This document shows, piece after piece, positions 11,933 through 24,679 of a DNA stretch of 64,000 bases. The stretch is from Rhizoctonia solani (Eukaryota > Basidiomycota > Agaricomycetes > Cantharellales > Ceratobasidiaceae): positions 868,001-932,000 of the forward strand of contig NC_057370.1 of assembly GCF_016906535.1 (NCBI RefSeq), written 5' to 3'. The notes under the pieces were generated by a model, which searched no databases, had not been told where the DNA came from, and was given only the letters and a program-made list of their open reading frames with translations. The translations under genes were made by a program, and so were the position numbers. Each line of letters begins with the position of its first letter. Within the stretch, counting starts at the first letter, position 1.

Positions 11933-13456
11933 ATGACACTGTCCCATACTATGAAAGCTGTGACTGTTCAAAAAGTGGGTGCGGCATGACGTCGATATTT
12001 TTGCAATACTCACCAACTTTTGATACTAGGGAAAGAAAGTTACGATTGAAGATGTTCCCGTTCCTGCTCTTGAACCAAATGAAGTCCTCATTCGCGTTCA
12101 CTCCGTGGCTCAGAATCCCACAGATTGGAAACGTAAGCAGGTATTTTTATCATACGCACTCGGTATTCGCTGATTCACTCCTGCTAGACACCGATTTTGT
12201 TAGCCGTATGTTGGATTTACTTTCAGTAGAGAGATAAATAACTCATACTTCCCAAAAAAGCTGTTGGCAATATTATTGGATGTGATTTTTCTGGAACAGT
12301 CGTGAAATTGGGATCTGATTCGATAAATAGAGTCAAAGTGGGGGACACCGTTGCGGGGTTTGTACACGGAGGTAAGCATACAAGTACCGCGTCTAGCATA
12401 TGTGTGTTCCAACGTCCATTTCTTTGCTGGCAGGAAACTACAAGGACCGTGGTGCATTTGCTCAGTATACTAGAGCTGACTCGGACCTGGTATGGAAGTT
12501 CTCCCCGAGCGTGCTATCATTTGAGGAAGCAGCCACTATGAATTGCGCGTACGTTGACTTCATTCATATATCGTTTATTAAGATATCTAATCGTGTATAC
12601 CAGACTCTGGACAAGTGTTCAAGCGTTTTATCATCGCATGCACCTTGATGAGCCCTTCTCAGCTTCTTCAAACAATGACTGGATCTTAATATATGGCGGC
12701 AGCAGTAAATCAAAGTATTCTCCAAACCGAAGATGTAAAACTAATATACTCTGTCGTAGCTTCGCTTGGTCTTTTTTCGATTCAGCTGGCTAAACTCTCG
12801 GGATATAAAGTTGTTACTACTACTTCCCCCAAGAATTTCGATTTTTTAAAATCACTTGGCGCGGACACAGTGATCAATGTAAGCTTACTTGCTAACCTGG
12901 AGCTATTGCGATAATTATCACATTATCAAAAGTATAGGGACGCCGATGTTGTCGCCCAAATCCAGAGGGCCACTGGAAATTCGCTGAAATTTGCGTTTGA
13001 TACCATCAGCGAAGAGAATACACAGATCACATGCGTAAAGTCACTTACTCCCGCCCCAGAGGGTACTACCCCAGGCAAAGTTGTAGTTGTACTTTCGCCC
13101 AACAAAGAGGCAGAAGCGTTGCGGAAAGATGTTGTCATCCAGGGTAAGCTATCGTTGAGTTAATCATCCTGAATATTTTATTCACAGCCCGGTCACACTG
13201 ACTCCTAGGTACTCTGCTGTATACTGCCCTTGGTCGTCCCTTTGAGTGGCCTAAAATCCAGTTCCCTGCTTCACCAGAAGACCGAGCTCACATGGCTTCT
13301 TGGATGCCTAAGCTCGAAGAGCTTGCAGCCAAAGGTCAGATCAAACCAAACCCGGTAAGGCTGTGGCCCGGAGGGCTGGAGGCTGTGAACGAAGGCTTCC
13401 AGTATATGCGTGAGGGCAAGGTCAGCGCCGAGAAGATTGTATACAACATTGGTTAG
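11933..13456 (+). CDS. Zinc-type alcohol dehydrogenase-like (MDR) enoyl reductase, copy 1
   Basis: A medium-chain dehydrogenase/reductase that probably transfers hydride from NADPH to an enoyl or carbonyl substrate. Nine exons join to exactly 356 codons: 11933-11974, 12030-12132, 12188-12205 (18 nt), 12261-12371, 12434-12548, 12604-12704, 12760-12878, 12933-13143 and 13209-13456. Landmarks are the GroES-like N-terminal half (EVLIRVHSVAQNPTDWK, then GNIIGCDFSGTVVKLG), the nucleotide-binding motif ILIYGGSTSLGLFSIQLAK, and a C-terminal KIVYN end. No structural zinc-site cysteine cluster is visible, as in fungal trans-enoyl reductases. It is followed 1 kb downstream by a paralogue in the same orientation. 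No polyketide synthase is present in the window, so a role in secondary metabolism is only a possibility. Confidence 0.9.
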
Positions 13457-14484
13457 CATTCATCTGCAGAACTCGGGCCATGTATTGTATAATTTTTGTT
13501 AATAGAACGCGACTCGCATTTCTTTCCTACATCATCTCTGTTCTGTGCTGTGTATGTGTCCTCCAGTCATATTCACAGTTGCTTCTATGTTCTACGTCGG
13601 TGACGCAGTCCACAAAAGACGCAGTATATAATCAATTGTAAACGCTGGGTGCTTGTATGAGGTAGGACCCGACCATCAGTATATATATATACTATTAGGG
13701 AGACATACATAACATTTCATACTAACTGATTCATGGGTACCTACTTTCTTAGATTTGATACGTGTCGAAAATACTATTTACCCATGAACTCTTTTCTGGG
13801 ATTGAGACTTGTAGTTACAACGCTACATTTTACCGGAAACATTTGGACTTATTTTAACATATGCTGCTCATACTAACCCAGTTATTGTTGCGTGTAGCCC
13901 ATTCAACCACAAGCACTGCTTGCGTCTCAAACCGTATGCCCCTATCCAACGCGCACCAGACCCACAGCCCATGATAGGACGAACGGCTGTTTTGATTGGA
14001 AGGGATCACAAAAATGGGGGCCTTCGAGTCTAAACATGGCTTTTGCGTTGCGTGTGATTTTATCTGAGTCGCTGGTGGTACTTGCATCCCCAACGGAAAC
14101 TTCTGCTCAAACTACAACACCTTTACGTACACAAACATGGCTCCATCAAGGCTTACTCTCTTTGAATAATGTAGTAGTTTGCCAAGCCAAATAACTAACA
14201 TTCAACAGAACTGATGGTGAATCCAGGACAAATCGCGGGCCTTTAGTCATAAAACAGCTACATTTCAACCCAGCTGATCTACCCGATTGGCTATTTGTGC
14301 CGATTGGCATCATTGATATACATGGTACAAGCAGCTGTGCGTCATCTGTTGTTAAGTATAAGTTTATCAAACGGACGCATGCATCATGGCTCCTTTACCC
14401 CCTACAACAATCTTGCGCTGGACGGCAGTGTACAGATACTTTACAATAGCTCACAAGCACTTCAAACCCTTTACAAGACACAAA
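13457..14484. other. Spacer between the tandem dehydrogenases
   Basis: Holds the 3' end of copy 1, a short TA-dinucleotide run near 13679-13693, and presumably the copy 2 promoter. An open frame in frame with copy 2 extends upstream to a Met at 14386, but alignment with copy 1 places the start at 14485. No other gene seen. Confidence 0.5.
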
Positions 14485-16012
14485 ATGGTATTTCCTGTCG
14501 TTATGCAGGCATTGGTTGTTGGAGAGGTTAGAGTATTCGTATTTGTACTACTATGTGGGGCTCACAGATTTGATCCAAGGGAAAGAAGGTTGAACTTGAA
14601 CAGATACCCATTCCAACTCTTGAAATAAATGAAGTTCTCATTCGCATTCACTCAATTGCACAGAATCCTACGGACTGGAAGCGTAAGTTAGAAATTCTGA
14701 TGAGTGAGCCTGCTCTTTTCTGATTGATCCGGATTACAATAAGACACCGATTTTCTTAGCCGTACGTAGCGCTAGCATTGACCTCTGATAGGGAAATCAA
14801 TCGCTGACGCTCTTTCTCCGAAGCTGTTGGAAATGTTATTGGATGCGACTTTTCTGGAACAGTTGTGAAGCTAGGAGCAGACTCTATTAGTCGAGTCAAA
14901 GTAGGAGATACGGTTGCTGCACATGTGCATGGAGGTACCTACAAAACACCGTATGTAGCATCTTCCGGCTTACATCAATTTCTTGATAGGAAACTATAAG
15001 GACCGCGGTGCGTTTGCTCAGTACGCCAAAGCCGACTCGGACCTGGTATGGAAGTTCTCCCCGAGTGTGCTGTCATTTGAGGAAGCGGCCACTATGAATT
15101 GCGCGTACGTGGACCCTGTTAGCTTACTTATTATCAAAATCTCTAACCATGCCTACACGGTAGACTATGGACTGTTATTCAGGCGTTCTATCTTCGCATG
15201 GGACTTGAAGAGCCTTCATCGGCTCTCCAAAGAATGAATGGATTTTAATATATGGCGGTAGCAGTGAGTCAAATTCAATTCTTGTTCGAAAGAACCACCT
15301 GATACATATTAACGCAGCTTCGCTTGGTCTATTCTCAATTCAGCTGGCCAAGCTGTCGGGGTACAAAGTTGTTACCACTACCTCTCCGAAGAATTTCGAC
15401 TTGCTAAAATCACTCGGCGCGGATATAGTAATCAACGTGAGTCTAAGGAGTCCTTCAGATTTGAAAGACAATTAGTTAACATTCCTTGGTCAAAACAAGT
15501 ACAGGGATGCAGATATTATCGAGCAAATCCAAAAAGCTACTGAGAATTCGCTAAAACTTGCGTTTGACACCGTCGGCGAAACCGATACTCAAATTATATG
15601 CGTCAAGTCACTTGCACCTACTCCTGACGGCGCAAGACCAGGCAAAGTTATGGTTTCGCTTATTCCAAACGAGGATGCAAAGGCACTAAGGAAGGATGTT
15701 ATAGTCCTAAGTGAGTTGATATTCATAACTTATCATACAATGGCATCATTACACTAAACCTTAGATACGGTTATATACACTGCTTTTGGGCGCTCTTTTG
15801 AGTTGGCCAAGATCCAATTTCCCGCTTCGCCAGAAGACCGAGCTCACATGGCTTCTTGGATGCCTAAGCTCGAAGAGCTCGCAGCCAAAGGTCAGATCAA
15901 ACCAAACCCGGCAAGGCTGTGGCCCGGAGGGCTGGGGGCTGTGAACGAAGGCTTCCAGTATATGCGTGAGGGCAAAGTCAGTGCTGAGAAGATTGTTTAC
16001 AACGTCCACTAG
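14485..16012 (+). pseudogene. Zinc-type dehydrogenase/enoyl reductase, copy 2, frameshifted
   Basis: Paralogue of the gene at 11933 with the same exon plan, including the 18-nt exon. The start MVFPVVMQALVVGE aligns residue for residue in length with copy 1. The frame breaks in the exon starting at 15164. LWTVIQAFYLRMGLEEP is followed by a run that must shift by one base to give GSPKNEWILIYGGS. At 15213-15214 copy 2 has CC where copy 1 has CCC, so one base is missing and the normal frame hits TAA a few codons later. All other exons are open and end with KIVYNVH and a stop at 16010-16012. The gene is either a recent pseudogene, or the base was lost in sequencing. Confidence 0.75.
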
Positions 16013-16667
16013 CTTTGGTCTACCGAATCCCATTCACACGGTAAATAGTTGCCAGAAATGAATTGAAAGCTCAGCACTAGAGCTATTCAAACTCTTTGGA
16101 TATTGTTCAAATCCGATAACCCTGAAGGACCAAGGCTGTGTCAATATGAGCAGGTTGCCGGATGATCCAGCTATTGCGAGATATTGATGCCTAATTATAG
16201 AGTAACGGATGATCACGATCAGGCCGACGGCTCGCAAGATGCACTAAAAACTATGATCTTCTTTGGTTCTTTACGAACCTTTGGCCTTCTCTGTCTTCTG
16301 CATGGACACTCTACATGACGTTGGCGCGTTCTTTCTGGCCTGGTGATGCAGCGCGGATAATACCCACGCGTATAGTTCATCGAATTCTTCGGATAACAGC
16401 TCCCAATGGCAACCCGCTCCATGATTCAATTAAAGGTACAGTCTAATGGGGATTGCGGCATTTAAGAGCTCTTCGGATCTATCTAGGCGAAGACTACTTC
16501 AGCTTAGCAGAGTGGGCCTCCGAGAGTGACCTGCTAGTTTGAGAATATCGCCGATGGGTGTTCTCGGACTTGCCTAATGGGCCTGGTACGTTGGTGATTT
16601 AAATATCCGTGAGTTGTGAGCAATACCCTATGTCTTTCCTGAGTTTCCTCACAAGCTACTGGTAAAT
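16013..16667. other. Intergenic, promoter side of the GH127 gene
   Basis: About 650 bp with no credible exon on either strand. The region just before 16668 should hold the GH127 promoter; a TTTAAATA-like sequence lies near 16598. Confidence 0.45.
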
Positions 16668-19553
16668 ATGAAAGTCCTTGGGAATTGTTTGATATGCATA
16701 GCTACATCAATGATCGTGGCCGGTGCTGCACAAGCATCAACGATCGGGCGTAGGGAGAACTCTGCATACAGCCGTGAGCATTCAAAACTTCCCCCACTAT
16801 AGCCAAAGGACCCACTGAGCTCTTATTAATAGTTTCGCCCAAGCTCTACACGAATCTCAACCTGGGGCAAATCAAACCCAACGGCTGGCTCAAAGATCAA
16901 TTACAGCTTCAGGCTGATGGACTGGCGGGTCACTTGAATCTATTTTACCCATTGTGAGTATCCGTATGTTGTTTATTGAGCGGGTCCCGAAATTATTTGC
17001 TATAGAGTAACAGAAGGATCCTGGACAGGCGGTACAAAAAATTACTCTGATCTGAATGAAGGTGAGTTGTGCTTAATTGAGCATTTATCCAACGCTCACT
17101 TAATTAAATTAGCTGGTCCCTACTGGTTTGTAAGTGAACGTTCTGTGTGCGCACCAAACAATGCCAATTATTACCACATAGCACGGAATTATACCACTAG
17201 CTTACGAGCTCGAGGATACTCGATTAACAAAAGCAGTCAAAGACTTTATGGACTATGTTCTCAACCATCAGTATCCTGATGGCTGGATAGGTAACGAAAC
17301 AGGAGACAAGTGGCAGCCCAGGCACCTTTGGGGACGCTACCCGTTCTTCTTCGGAGCCATTATGATGGTTGAGGCGGACCCTTCGTATACCGATAAGGTG
17401 AGAATTCGTACTTTAGAATTGCTCTCACATTTAACACAAATTTGAAATTACCGCAGTTTGTAGCGGCCTTCCACAAGTTCGTAGAGATATCGAATCAGAT
17501 GTTAAGAAATGGACAAGGAACTAGCGACTGGACTGGAGGAACTCGATGGCAGGATTACGCTATGGCTCTGCAGTGGCTTCATGATTACCATCCCAATGGC
17601 AAAGAGGAGCTCCTTGTGGACACGATGCAACGAATCAAAGCTGTATCTACTAATTGGCGTGACGTGATGTCCGAAGCCAAGTTCCCAACTAGCTCGGTCT
17701 CCGAGTTTAGGATATATTGGCATGGTAGGATGTTTTGCGTTTTGTGTTTTTTTTTGCTTGCAAATGGTTAACTTCTGACAAGGCGTGAATTTGGCTGAGG
17801 GACTGAAGGCTTCCGGAGCAACTTACAGATTCACTCATGATGAAACAGGTTTGTCATTGAAAAACACGCAAGTCTTTGTTCGCTGACACCGATGTATGCT
17901 CCAACGCAGAGAAAACTGAGGCAGCAGCAGCTTGGGATCGCTTATACAAGTACCATGGTCGCCCTTCCGGCATCTTCGCTGCTGACGAATACTTGGCGGG
18001 GTTGGACGCAATCAGAGGGTAGGCACGAAATTATTTATGCATCTGATATTGATCTTGAATTACGCATGGTAGAACCGAGCTTTGCCTTGTTGTGGTGAGT
18101 GGAGCCCCGCATACAACAATGGACAATCTCACAGATTCAATCCAGGAATCTATCTATTCGTTAGCTACACCACAGAACAAACTCATCATTTCAACTCATC
18201 CTAATTTTATTATAGATCTTCTTATCTCTATCAAGTGTTCGGAGACGCTAAGTACGCAGAAAGGGTGAGATTTCCGTCTGCCAATCAATTCAATATTCCC
18301 TAATTATAAAAGATTCGTAGGCAGAGAAACAGGCTTACAACTCCTTGCCTGCAACCATAAGTGGAGGTAAGCGCACTTAATAAGCTGGCCCGTAAGTCTA
18401 TTGAAAACGCAATCAGACATGTGGACCCATCAATATCTCCAACAGCAAAACCAAATTTCAGTACGAGATATGAGTCCCAACCCATTCCCAGCAGACGGGT
18501 ATGTTGAAAAAATTTTGTATTTACTTTTTTTATCTGATGGACCGCATTGAAGCTCGTATTCAAACGTTTTTGGATTAGAGCCCAACTACCCGTGCGCATA
18601 CACCCCTACCCCCATTGATTTGTAATTGACCACAATCCTGAAACAGATGCTGTACCGTGAACCACCCCCAGGGATTCCCGAAGTTTATCTCTCATGCCGT
18701 CGTATCATCCGCCGACCAGAAGTCTTTGACACAGATTTACTTCGGGCCGTTGACTGTGAAGACAGCTCTTTCGGGTGTCGGAGCAAAGGTTTCTATCAAC
18801 GTTGATACCAACTATCCCTTCTCCGATAATGTCAAGATAACCATCAATACGGACAAAACTTTCGATTACTATATTCGGGTACCTACCTGGATAAACAAGC
18901 AGGCCAGTATCAAAATCGGCAATTCGGCTGAGAAAGCTTTCTCTCCCGATAGTACGACCAAACTGCAAAAGGTCTCAGTCAAAGCGGGAACGACCATCAT
19001 ATCGTTGGTTCTTTCGGGAGATATCACTGTTGAGAGCCGTCCTCAAGGATCCGTCGCTATCCATCGTGGGCCTTTCAATTACGCCTTGGACATCCCAAGA
19101 AACTCAACCTTGCTGAACACCTTATATCCTGTCAGTAGATATTTGAGACTATTTGTGTATCTCTGTTCACTCACAACCTCTTGAAGGCCGAACCTCGCGC
19201 GTCAGATTATCAGTTCGATGCGACAGCCAGCTGGAACTATGCCATCGACCCTTCAACACTCAAGTTTAATCCGGCGCCTGGCAATACTGCCCTGAAAAAG
19301 CCTATTTTCGACGCTGGGGCTCCCCACTGAGCATTAGTGTGAAAGGATGCCTGGTAAACTGGGGACTTGCCGGAACTACATTTGTAAAGCCCCCACCTCA
19401 GAACGCTACTTGCACGGGTAGCAAGGTCGACCTCAAACTCATCCCCTTTGGCGTAAGTAGACAATATACCATCGTGGTTGCACTTAATGACATGCGCTGC
19501 GCATCCTATAGGCCACGAAACTCCGCATTAGTGAATTCCCCGTCGTTCACTAA
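16668..19553 (+). CDS. Secreted GH127 (DUF1680) beta-L-arabinofuranosidase-like glycoside hydrolase
   Basis: GH127 enzymes release beta-L-arabinofuranose from plant glycans using a cysteine nucleophile held on zinc. The first exon encodes a signal peptide (MKVLGNCLICIATSMIVAGA). Later exons give LNLGQIKPNGWLKDQL, GWIGNETGDKWQPRHLWGRYPF, the GTELC motif (Glu and Cys zinc ligands) and EPNYPCCTVNHPQGFPK with the paired cysteines, so the catalytic zinc site is intact. At least 12 short introns are present. Near the end the frame breaks: after FDAGAP the sequence TCCCCACTGA stops at 19328-19330. One more C would read on as PLSISVKGC, through LKLIPFG, an intron, and ATKLRISEFPVVH to TAA at 19551-19553. 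As written, the enzyme loses roughly its last 70 residues. Confidence 0.88.
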
Positions 19554-19665
19554 AGGACGGGAGTGGATCATTGCTTTTGGAAATTTGAATGCAGTAATCA
19601 GAATTGAAAGAAATTGTGAATTGAATATCTTAGTGCACAGGATACATTGATATTGTGAATTTCAT

Positions 19666-21694
19666 CTATTTTCTAAGCTGTCGGAGGAGTTCCTCTCGGG
19701 CAGCCTGCGCATCTGCGGTACCCTTGCTAAGGCGCATGACCTGGCCTACAACTTTCATAAGGACCCTATCGTTTCCTTGAGCTACGAGCTCCGACTCTTT
19801 TGGTAGCATGGAGATTGCAGTGCGGCATAATGCCGTCAGTTCCGATGTGGAAGAAGCTGCTCGAAGACCAAGACTTTCGATGATCTGGGAAAGAGGTAAG
19901 TTTGAACGTGTCTCGATTAGATGTCGCATCAGGAGTTTGCCAGAGGTCCCTGTGCGACGTTAGGAAACCTCCCGATTTGGCCATATGAGACTTACCTGTG
20001 ATTACGTGACTCTCGACAGCGTCCACCAGCTCTCCTAGCCTTTCAGGTGTCAATGGATTATCAGCGAACGTTTGGCTCCTAAACGAGAGTTGACCAATCA
20101 ACTCATGAAGTAACCAGTTGGCTACTATCTTGGGGTCCCGCCCTCCACGGACAACGGACTCAAAGTATGCTACCGCGCCTAGCCGAGAGGGCTCTTCTCC
20201 GTCAAATCCGACGTCTGCACCAGCATCTATGCCCATCAGTACATCCACATCCCGCGACGATAGCTTATAGGTTGAAACCAAGCGTTCTCGCGTTTGAGTG
20301 GGAAGGGTCGGCATATGTGCCCTAATGCGTTCGATATATTCCTTTAGAGATATCCAGTTAGTAATTGACTCACAAGCAAATACTACTGGCCAACTTACTT
20401 GTTCGATCACCAACGGGGGCAAATTAGGGTCCGGCATATACCTATAATCAGGAGCGCCTTCTTTGCTACGCAACCGGAATGTTTCGGCAGTGTCCTCATT
20501 GAAACCTCTTGTTTCTTGGAGTACAGGAAGGCCTTGGTCGAGTAAGTTCTTATACCTTTCGATTTCCGCGTCTGATTCGATTTCAGCTAACAAGCATAAT
20601 TCAAACTACTCGAATAGGCTTACTTAATGCAACCACAAGCCCGCGAATCGTGTTCAAATTTTTGATTTCGCATCGAGTCCCAAACGGCTCTCCTGGTCGG
20701 TTGAGAGATATGTTGACATCACATCTCATAGAACCCTAGGAATGGAGATTGAGTCCAAGATTCATATCGGACATTATGATAACTCACCAACTCCATATTG
20801 CCGTCACTTGAACCAACCGCCCTCAGGAGAGCCTGTAGTGAGCGAACATAGGCTGCGGCCTCTTCAGGTGATCTATCATGAGCTGCATGCAGCGTAGGCC
20901 ATAAAGGTTGATCTAGTGTCCGCAATCACCTCATATCAGGTTCGGATACAATCTCCATCAACGGCACTCCAGCACGGCTCAAATCGACTCGAGTTACCTC
21001 GGAATGAGCAGGGGTCGTAGATTTCGCCGTGTCCTACGACTTATGATTAGCGATAGAAAAAGGTATTTCTGCGAATGCTTGCCTGTTCTAGCTGAATCTG
21101 TTGTATTCTAACTAGTTTTCCGTCATAGCCCAAGAGCTGCAAGCTACCTCCTCTGGCGATAGGGGCTAATCCAGGTAAGAAGAGCGTATGGAATAGAGAC
21201 GACATACATACAATATTTTTGAGTTATCTGATACCCAGAGGGAAGATCAGGGTAGAAATAGTGCTTTCTGTCAAAAGAGGATCTCTGTTGAACATCTGAT
21301 CCCAGTGCGAGTGAAGTACGGATGGCCAAATCTAAGCATTTATTGTTGAAATGCTAGGAGCGGTCAGATTTCTTCATTCCCTTTGATAGATATGGTAATT
21401 ACCGGTAGACAGCCGGGGAAAGCCGCATCAAATATAGAGACTCTATCACCTGGTAAAACACTTGGGCTCGCATCTAAATCTGTAAATGAGTCTGCAGACG
21501 ATAGTTAGTACTTATCCAATACCCGCGTGGATATTGTGCAAACCAGAGAATAACTTTTTTCTCGACTTGATTTGAGCATGCACCTCGATCCCAATCACAG
21601 ACTGCCATTCTGACAGCGGCCTAGCTCTGGTGGCTCTTGTGCCAAAGCTGGCAAAGGGTCGTGTCCATTTCGGATGAATCATGGTCAGGAACAA
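19666..21694 (-). CDS. PET112: Mitochondrial glutamyl-tRNA(Gln) amidotransferase subunit B (GatB/PET112)
   Basis: With GatA and a small subunit, GatB converts Glu-tRNA(Gln) to Gln-tRNA(Gln) in mitochondria. The N-terminus ([23 protein letters not shown]) is basic and Ser/Arg-rich like a presequence, followed by [18 protein letters not shown]. Further exons give [19 protein letters not shown] (family signature), [39 protein letters not shown] and NLNTIRGL. The C-terminal YqeY/GatB tRNA-binding tail ends in EELLRQLRK. Introns are short, such as the GTAAGT donor after HVITG near 19996. The Met at 21682 is an alternative start 12 bases inside 21694. No lesion noticed. Confidence 0.92.
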
Positions 21695-22223
21695 GTCGAG
21701 AGATGTACAACGCCTTTAATTTCAAATAATATAATATCAACTTAGTAGGAGTAAATAAATACAATAAACGATATGTACCACAAACAGTAGCGTAGGGCGT
21801 GCGACACAACCGCATGTCAAGTGGAATGAAATGCGATGTCGGACATATGGTGCCAAGAGCTGACTCAACATCGCCCCGTCATCATCAGTTCTATTAGAAC
21901 GACAGATGGGCGGCTCTGCCCAGGCTCTGTCACATTTACAATTGCCAATACACCCCACTTCCAAACAAAAGCCGATCTCATGCTGTGCCACCAGCCCGCA
22001 CCGTACCTTTCTTTCACCGCTGTGGGACTAACATGAATATTCTACCAAATCCGTCTGCACTGCATACACTGGTTGTGATGATCATTGCCGAGAGTTAAAT
22101 GCAGGCGGCCTGGCTGTGAGACCCTTCACAACGCACCCCCTTCCGAGCCACCTCGTCCTTACATCCCTGTCATTGGGCCTTTTACCCTACCTACAGCAAA
22201 ACTCTCACCCACAACCAACTCCC
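21695..22223. promoter_or_regulatory. Divergent promoter region, GatB and vWA gene 1
   Basis: GatB is transcribed leftward and the first vWA gene rightward from this 530-bp gap. I see no coding exon. The 100 bp before 22224 is C/T-rich, as is common at fungal start regions. Assigned from position only. Confidence 0.45.
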
Positions 22224-23137
22224 ATGTTCTCTAAGCTTGTAAAGAGATTGCGTCGCGATAACACGCCCGAATTGCCGACTGTTGACTTGTGCAAAGAGGA
22301 TGCTCTTGCACAATTGATGTATGTGATAGAATTTATCCATCTTTCGCGTTTACGTGACTGAGTGGCAACTACCCAGGCATTACGATACGCAATTCCTAAT
22401 CGATGACTCTGGCTCGATGGCCGGTACTAGATGGAACGAGGCCCGGGAGGCATTGATGGGGCTTGCTGAGTATACTCTCAAGCATGACCAAGACGGCATC
22501 GAAATTTTCTTCCTTAATGACGTGAACAAGGGCGGGTCTGTAAGGGTGAGTAGACCCGTACATATAACTCAGACCTTTGCCTCACGCGTGTTTCAGAACA
22601 AAGAGGAGGTCAGACAGCTCTTTTATGCTGTCAAACCCAGTGGGAGCACACCCACGGGGCTCCGAATGGAACAGCTCCTCATGGCCTACATAGCAAGGAT
22701 CGAGGCTGCCAGGACCAAATCAGGAGGACAGGATCCATTAAACAGTGGTATCAAGCCACTGAACCTGATTGTCATTACCGACGGAGAGCCGACTGACGAT
22801 CCCGAGGGTGTTATTATTGCTGCTGCTCGCCGACTCGATGCCGGAAACTTCTCGTTAACCCAGGTCGGCATTCAGTTCATCCAAGTTGGGGATGATAAGC
22901 ATGCTTCGAAAGCTCTCAAGGAACTGGATAACCACCTGCATAAGGACAATAACGTTAGGGTATGTCGTACATTCTCGGCACATATGGACATCGCTAATGC
23001 ACTACACTTGGTATTAGGACATTGTCGATACTCGCCCGTTCACCGGCAAGGAACTCACAACAGAGGTGCTTGTCGCAATGTTACTGGGCGCCATCAATCG
23101 CCGCGTTGACCAGATCAAGAAGCCTGGAAAAGAGTAA
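22224..23137 (+). CDS. von Willebrand factor type A domain protein, tandem copy 1
   Basis: vWA domains bind protein partners through a divalent metal at the MIDAS motif. Exons at 22224-22318, 22377-22545, 22597-22959 and 23018-23137 join to 249 codons. After a short basic N-terminus (MFSKLVKRLRR) the protein is almost entirely the vWA fold: FLIDDSGSMAGTRW carries the DxSxS metal site, PSGSTPTGLRM supplies the third-loop Thr, and LIVITDGEPTDDP the Asp of the fourth. There is no signal peptide, so it is probably cytoplasmic. It heads a cluster of three paralogues in the same direction. Specific role unknown. Confidence 0.88.
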
Positions 23138-23437
23138 ACAATGTTTGGGTCCAGTTCAGAGTTACGGTCGACTTCTTTGTTCGTTGCCTTCGTTTCACAC
23201 CGCCTAGACTCGCGCTGGTGCGATTAGGTCGATAAATTCTTTATAATCTTTTGTGTGTGATTACATTTGATTTCTTTTGTATACCCAGGTTGGCCGCTGA
23301 GTGCGGATATCCTTGACCGCTAATTTATAATAAATTCGGTTGCCCATTGATATTTAAACTCCCAGCGCCAGACGGAAACTCAGCCCACCCCTGGATGCTG
23401 CCACCACACCTCAAATTCTCACACATCCCCAATCATC
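23138..23437. other. Spacer between vWA genes 1 and 2
   Basis: 300 bp with no exon. It should hold the first gene's 3' end and the second gene's promoter; a TTTAAA-type AT-rich tract lies near 23320-23357. Confidence 0.4.
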
Positions 23438-24350
23438 ATGAATTTCCTCAAGAGAATTACTTCACGCAAGTCCTCGCTACCGGCTAATGGCGACTTGCCC
23501 ACATATCGCACCGAAAACGCACTGGAGGTTCTGAGGTATGTTTATTCCCCCTGTAATAGTAATTTACTAATTGACGCCTGACTCAAACCAGGGAATATGA
23601 TATTGTTTTCCTTGTCGATGACTCTGGATCTATGGCAGGATCGCGTTGGAACGAAGCCAGCACAGCACTAGCAGGAGTAGCAGGAATCGCTTCTCAGTAC
23701 GATCCTGATGGCATCGATATCTATTTCTTGAACTCGCAAGCTGGGGGACCTCATATGCAGGTACGCTCCCAACCCAACGCCGCTCGCGCTCTTTACAAAG
23801 TACAGCCTGATTTATGAGATTCAGACGCCTGGAGAGGTTACAAAGCTTTTTCAGGATGTTCAACCGTGGGGTCCGACCCCTACCGGCCGGAGGCTCGACA
23901 TGCTCCTGACAGATTATATCAACAAGATCGACTATGCCCGCTCTACGGGTGGAGTATACCCCAAGCCGGTCAACTTTATTGTGATAACGGACGGTGTGCC
24001 GACTGATGATCCAAGAGAAGTTATCATCCGGGCTGCGCGCCGTTTGGACGCAAACAATGTGCTTCTCAGTCAAGTGGGAATACAGTTCATTCAGGTCGGC
24101 GATGATTCTGGAGCTTCCAGAGCACTCAAAGAAATGGACGATAAACTTGGACCCAGGCATGGGATTCGCGTACGTGGCAAACCTGTGGCTTACTTCCATT
24201 CAACTGACATGTTCGGGGGCGTAGGATATGGTGGATACCACACCGTACAAGCGCAAGCGCCTAACTGAAGAACGAATCGTTAAAATTTTGTTGGGTGGCA
24301 TTAACAGGCGTGTGGACAACATGGGCGGAGCTGCCGTGTTGCATCCCTAA
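23438..24350 (+). CDS. von Willebrand factor type A domain protein, tandem copy 2
   Basis: Exons at 23438-23535, 23592-23760, 23825-24169 and 24225-24350 join to 246 codons, with the same four-exon plan and intron phases as copy 1. The N-terminus is MNFLKRITSRKSSLP. The MIDAS motif is FLVDDSGSMAGSRW, followed by WGPTPTGRRL and FIVITDGVPTDDP. The C-terminus is LLGGINRRVDNMGGAAVLHP. Exon 2 is exactly 169 nt in both copies, supporting tandem duplication. Function unknown beyond probable metal-dependent protein binding. Confidence 0.88.
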
Positions 24351-24679
24351 TATGACTCGATCACGAGAGTCTGAAGTTTTGTACAAATACTATTGCTGTT
24401 CTGTTCAGCTGTCTGTTCGTAGTATACTAGTAACCTGGTGCTTTAGAGGTTCCGGTGGTCGTCATGTTTACTTGTAGCATTATAATCAGTAATGTTATTC
24501 ATCATTTCTATTTCTATCATAGTCCTGACGGTTGGCGTCAAAGCTGTGCAGCCCAGCCGTTTCCGCGATTTCTGTCAAGATCCAGGGGTCGAGCAAGGAC
24601 ACGTGAGGCGCGAACTTATAAAGTCGTTTCCTTGATTCCATATCTAACTTCGTCACCGACCGCTGAGCGCTAGACAGTC
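24351..24679. other. Spacer between vWA genes 2 and 3
   Basis: About 330 bp with no exon seen; 3' end of copy 2 and promoter of copy 3. Confidence 0.4.
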
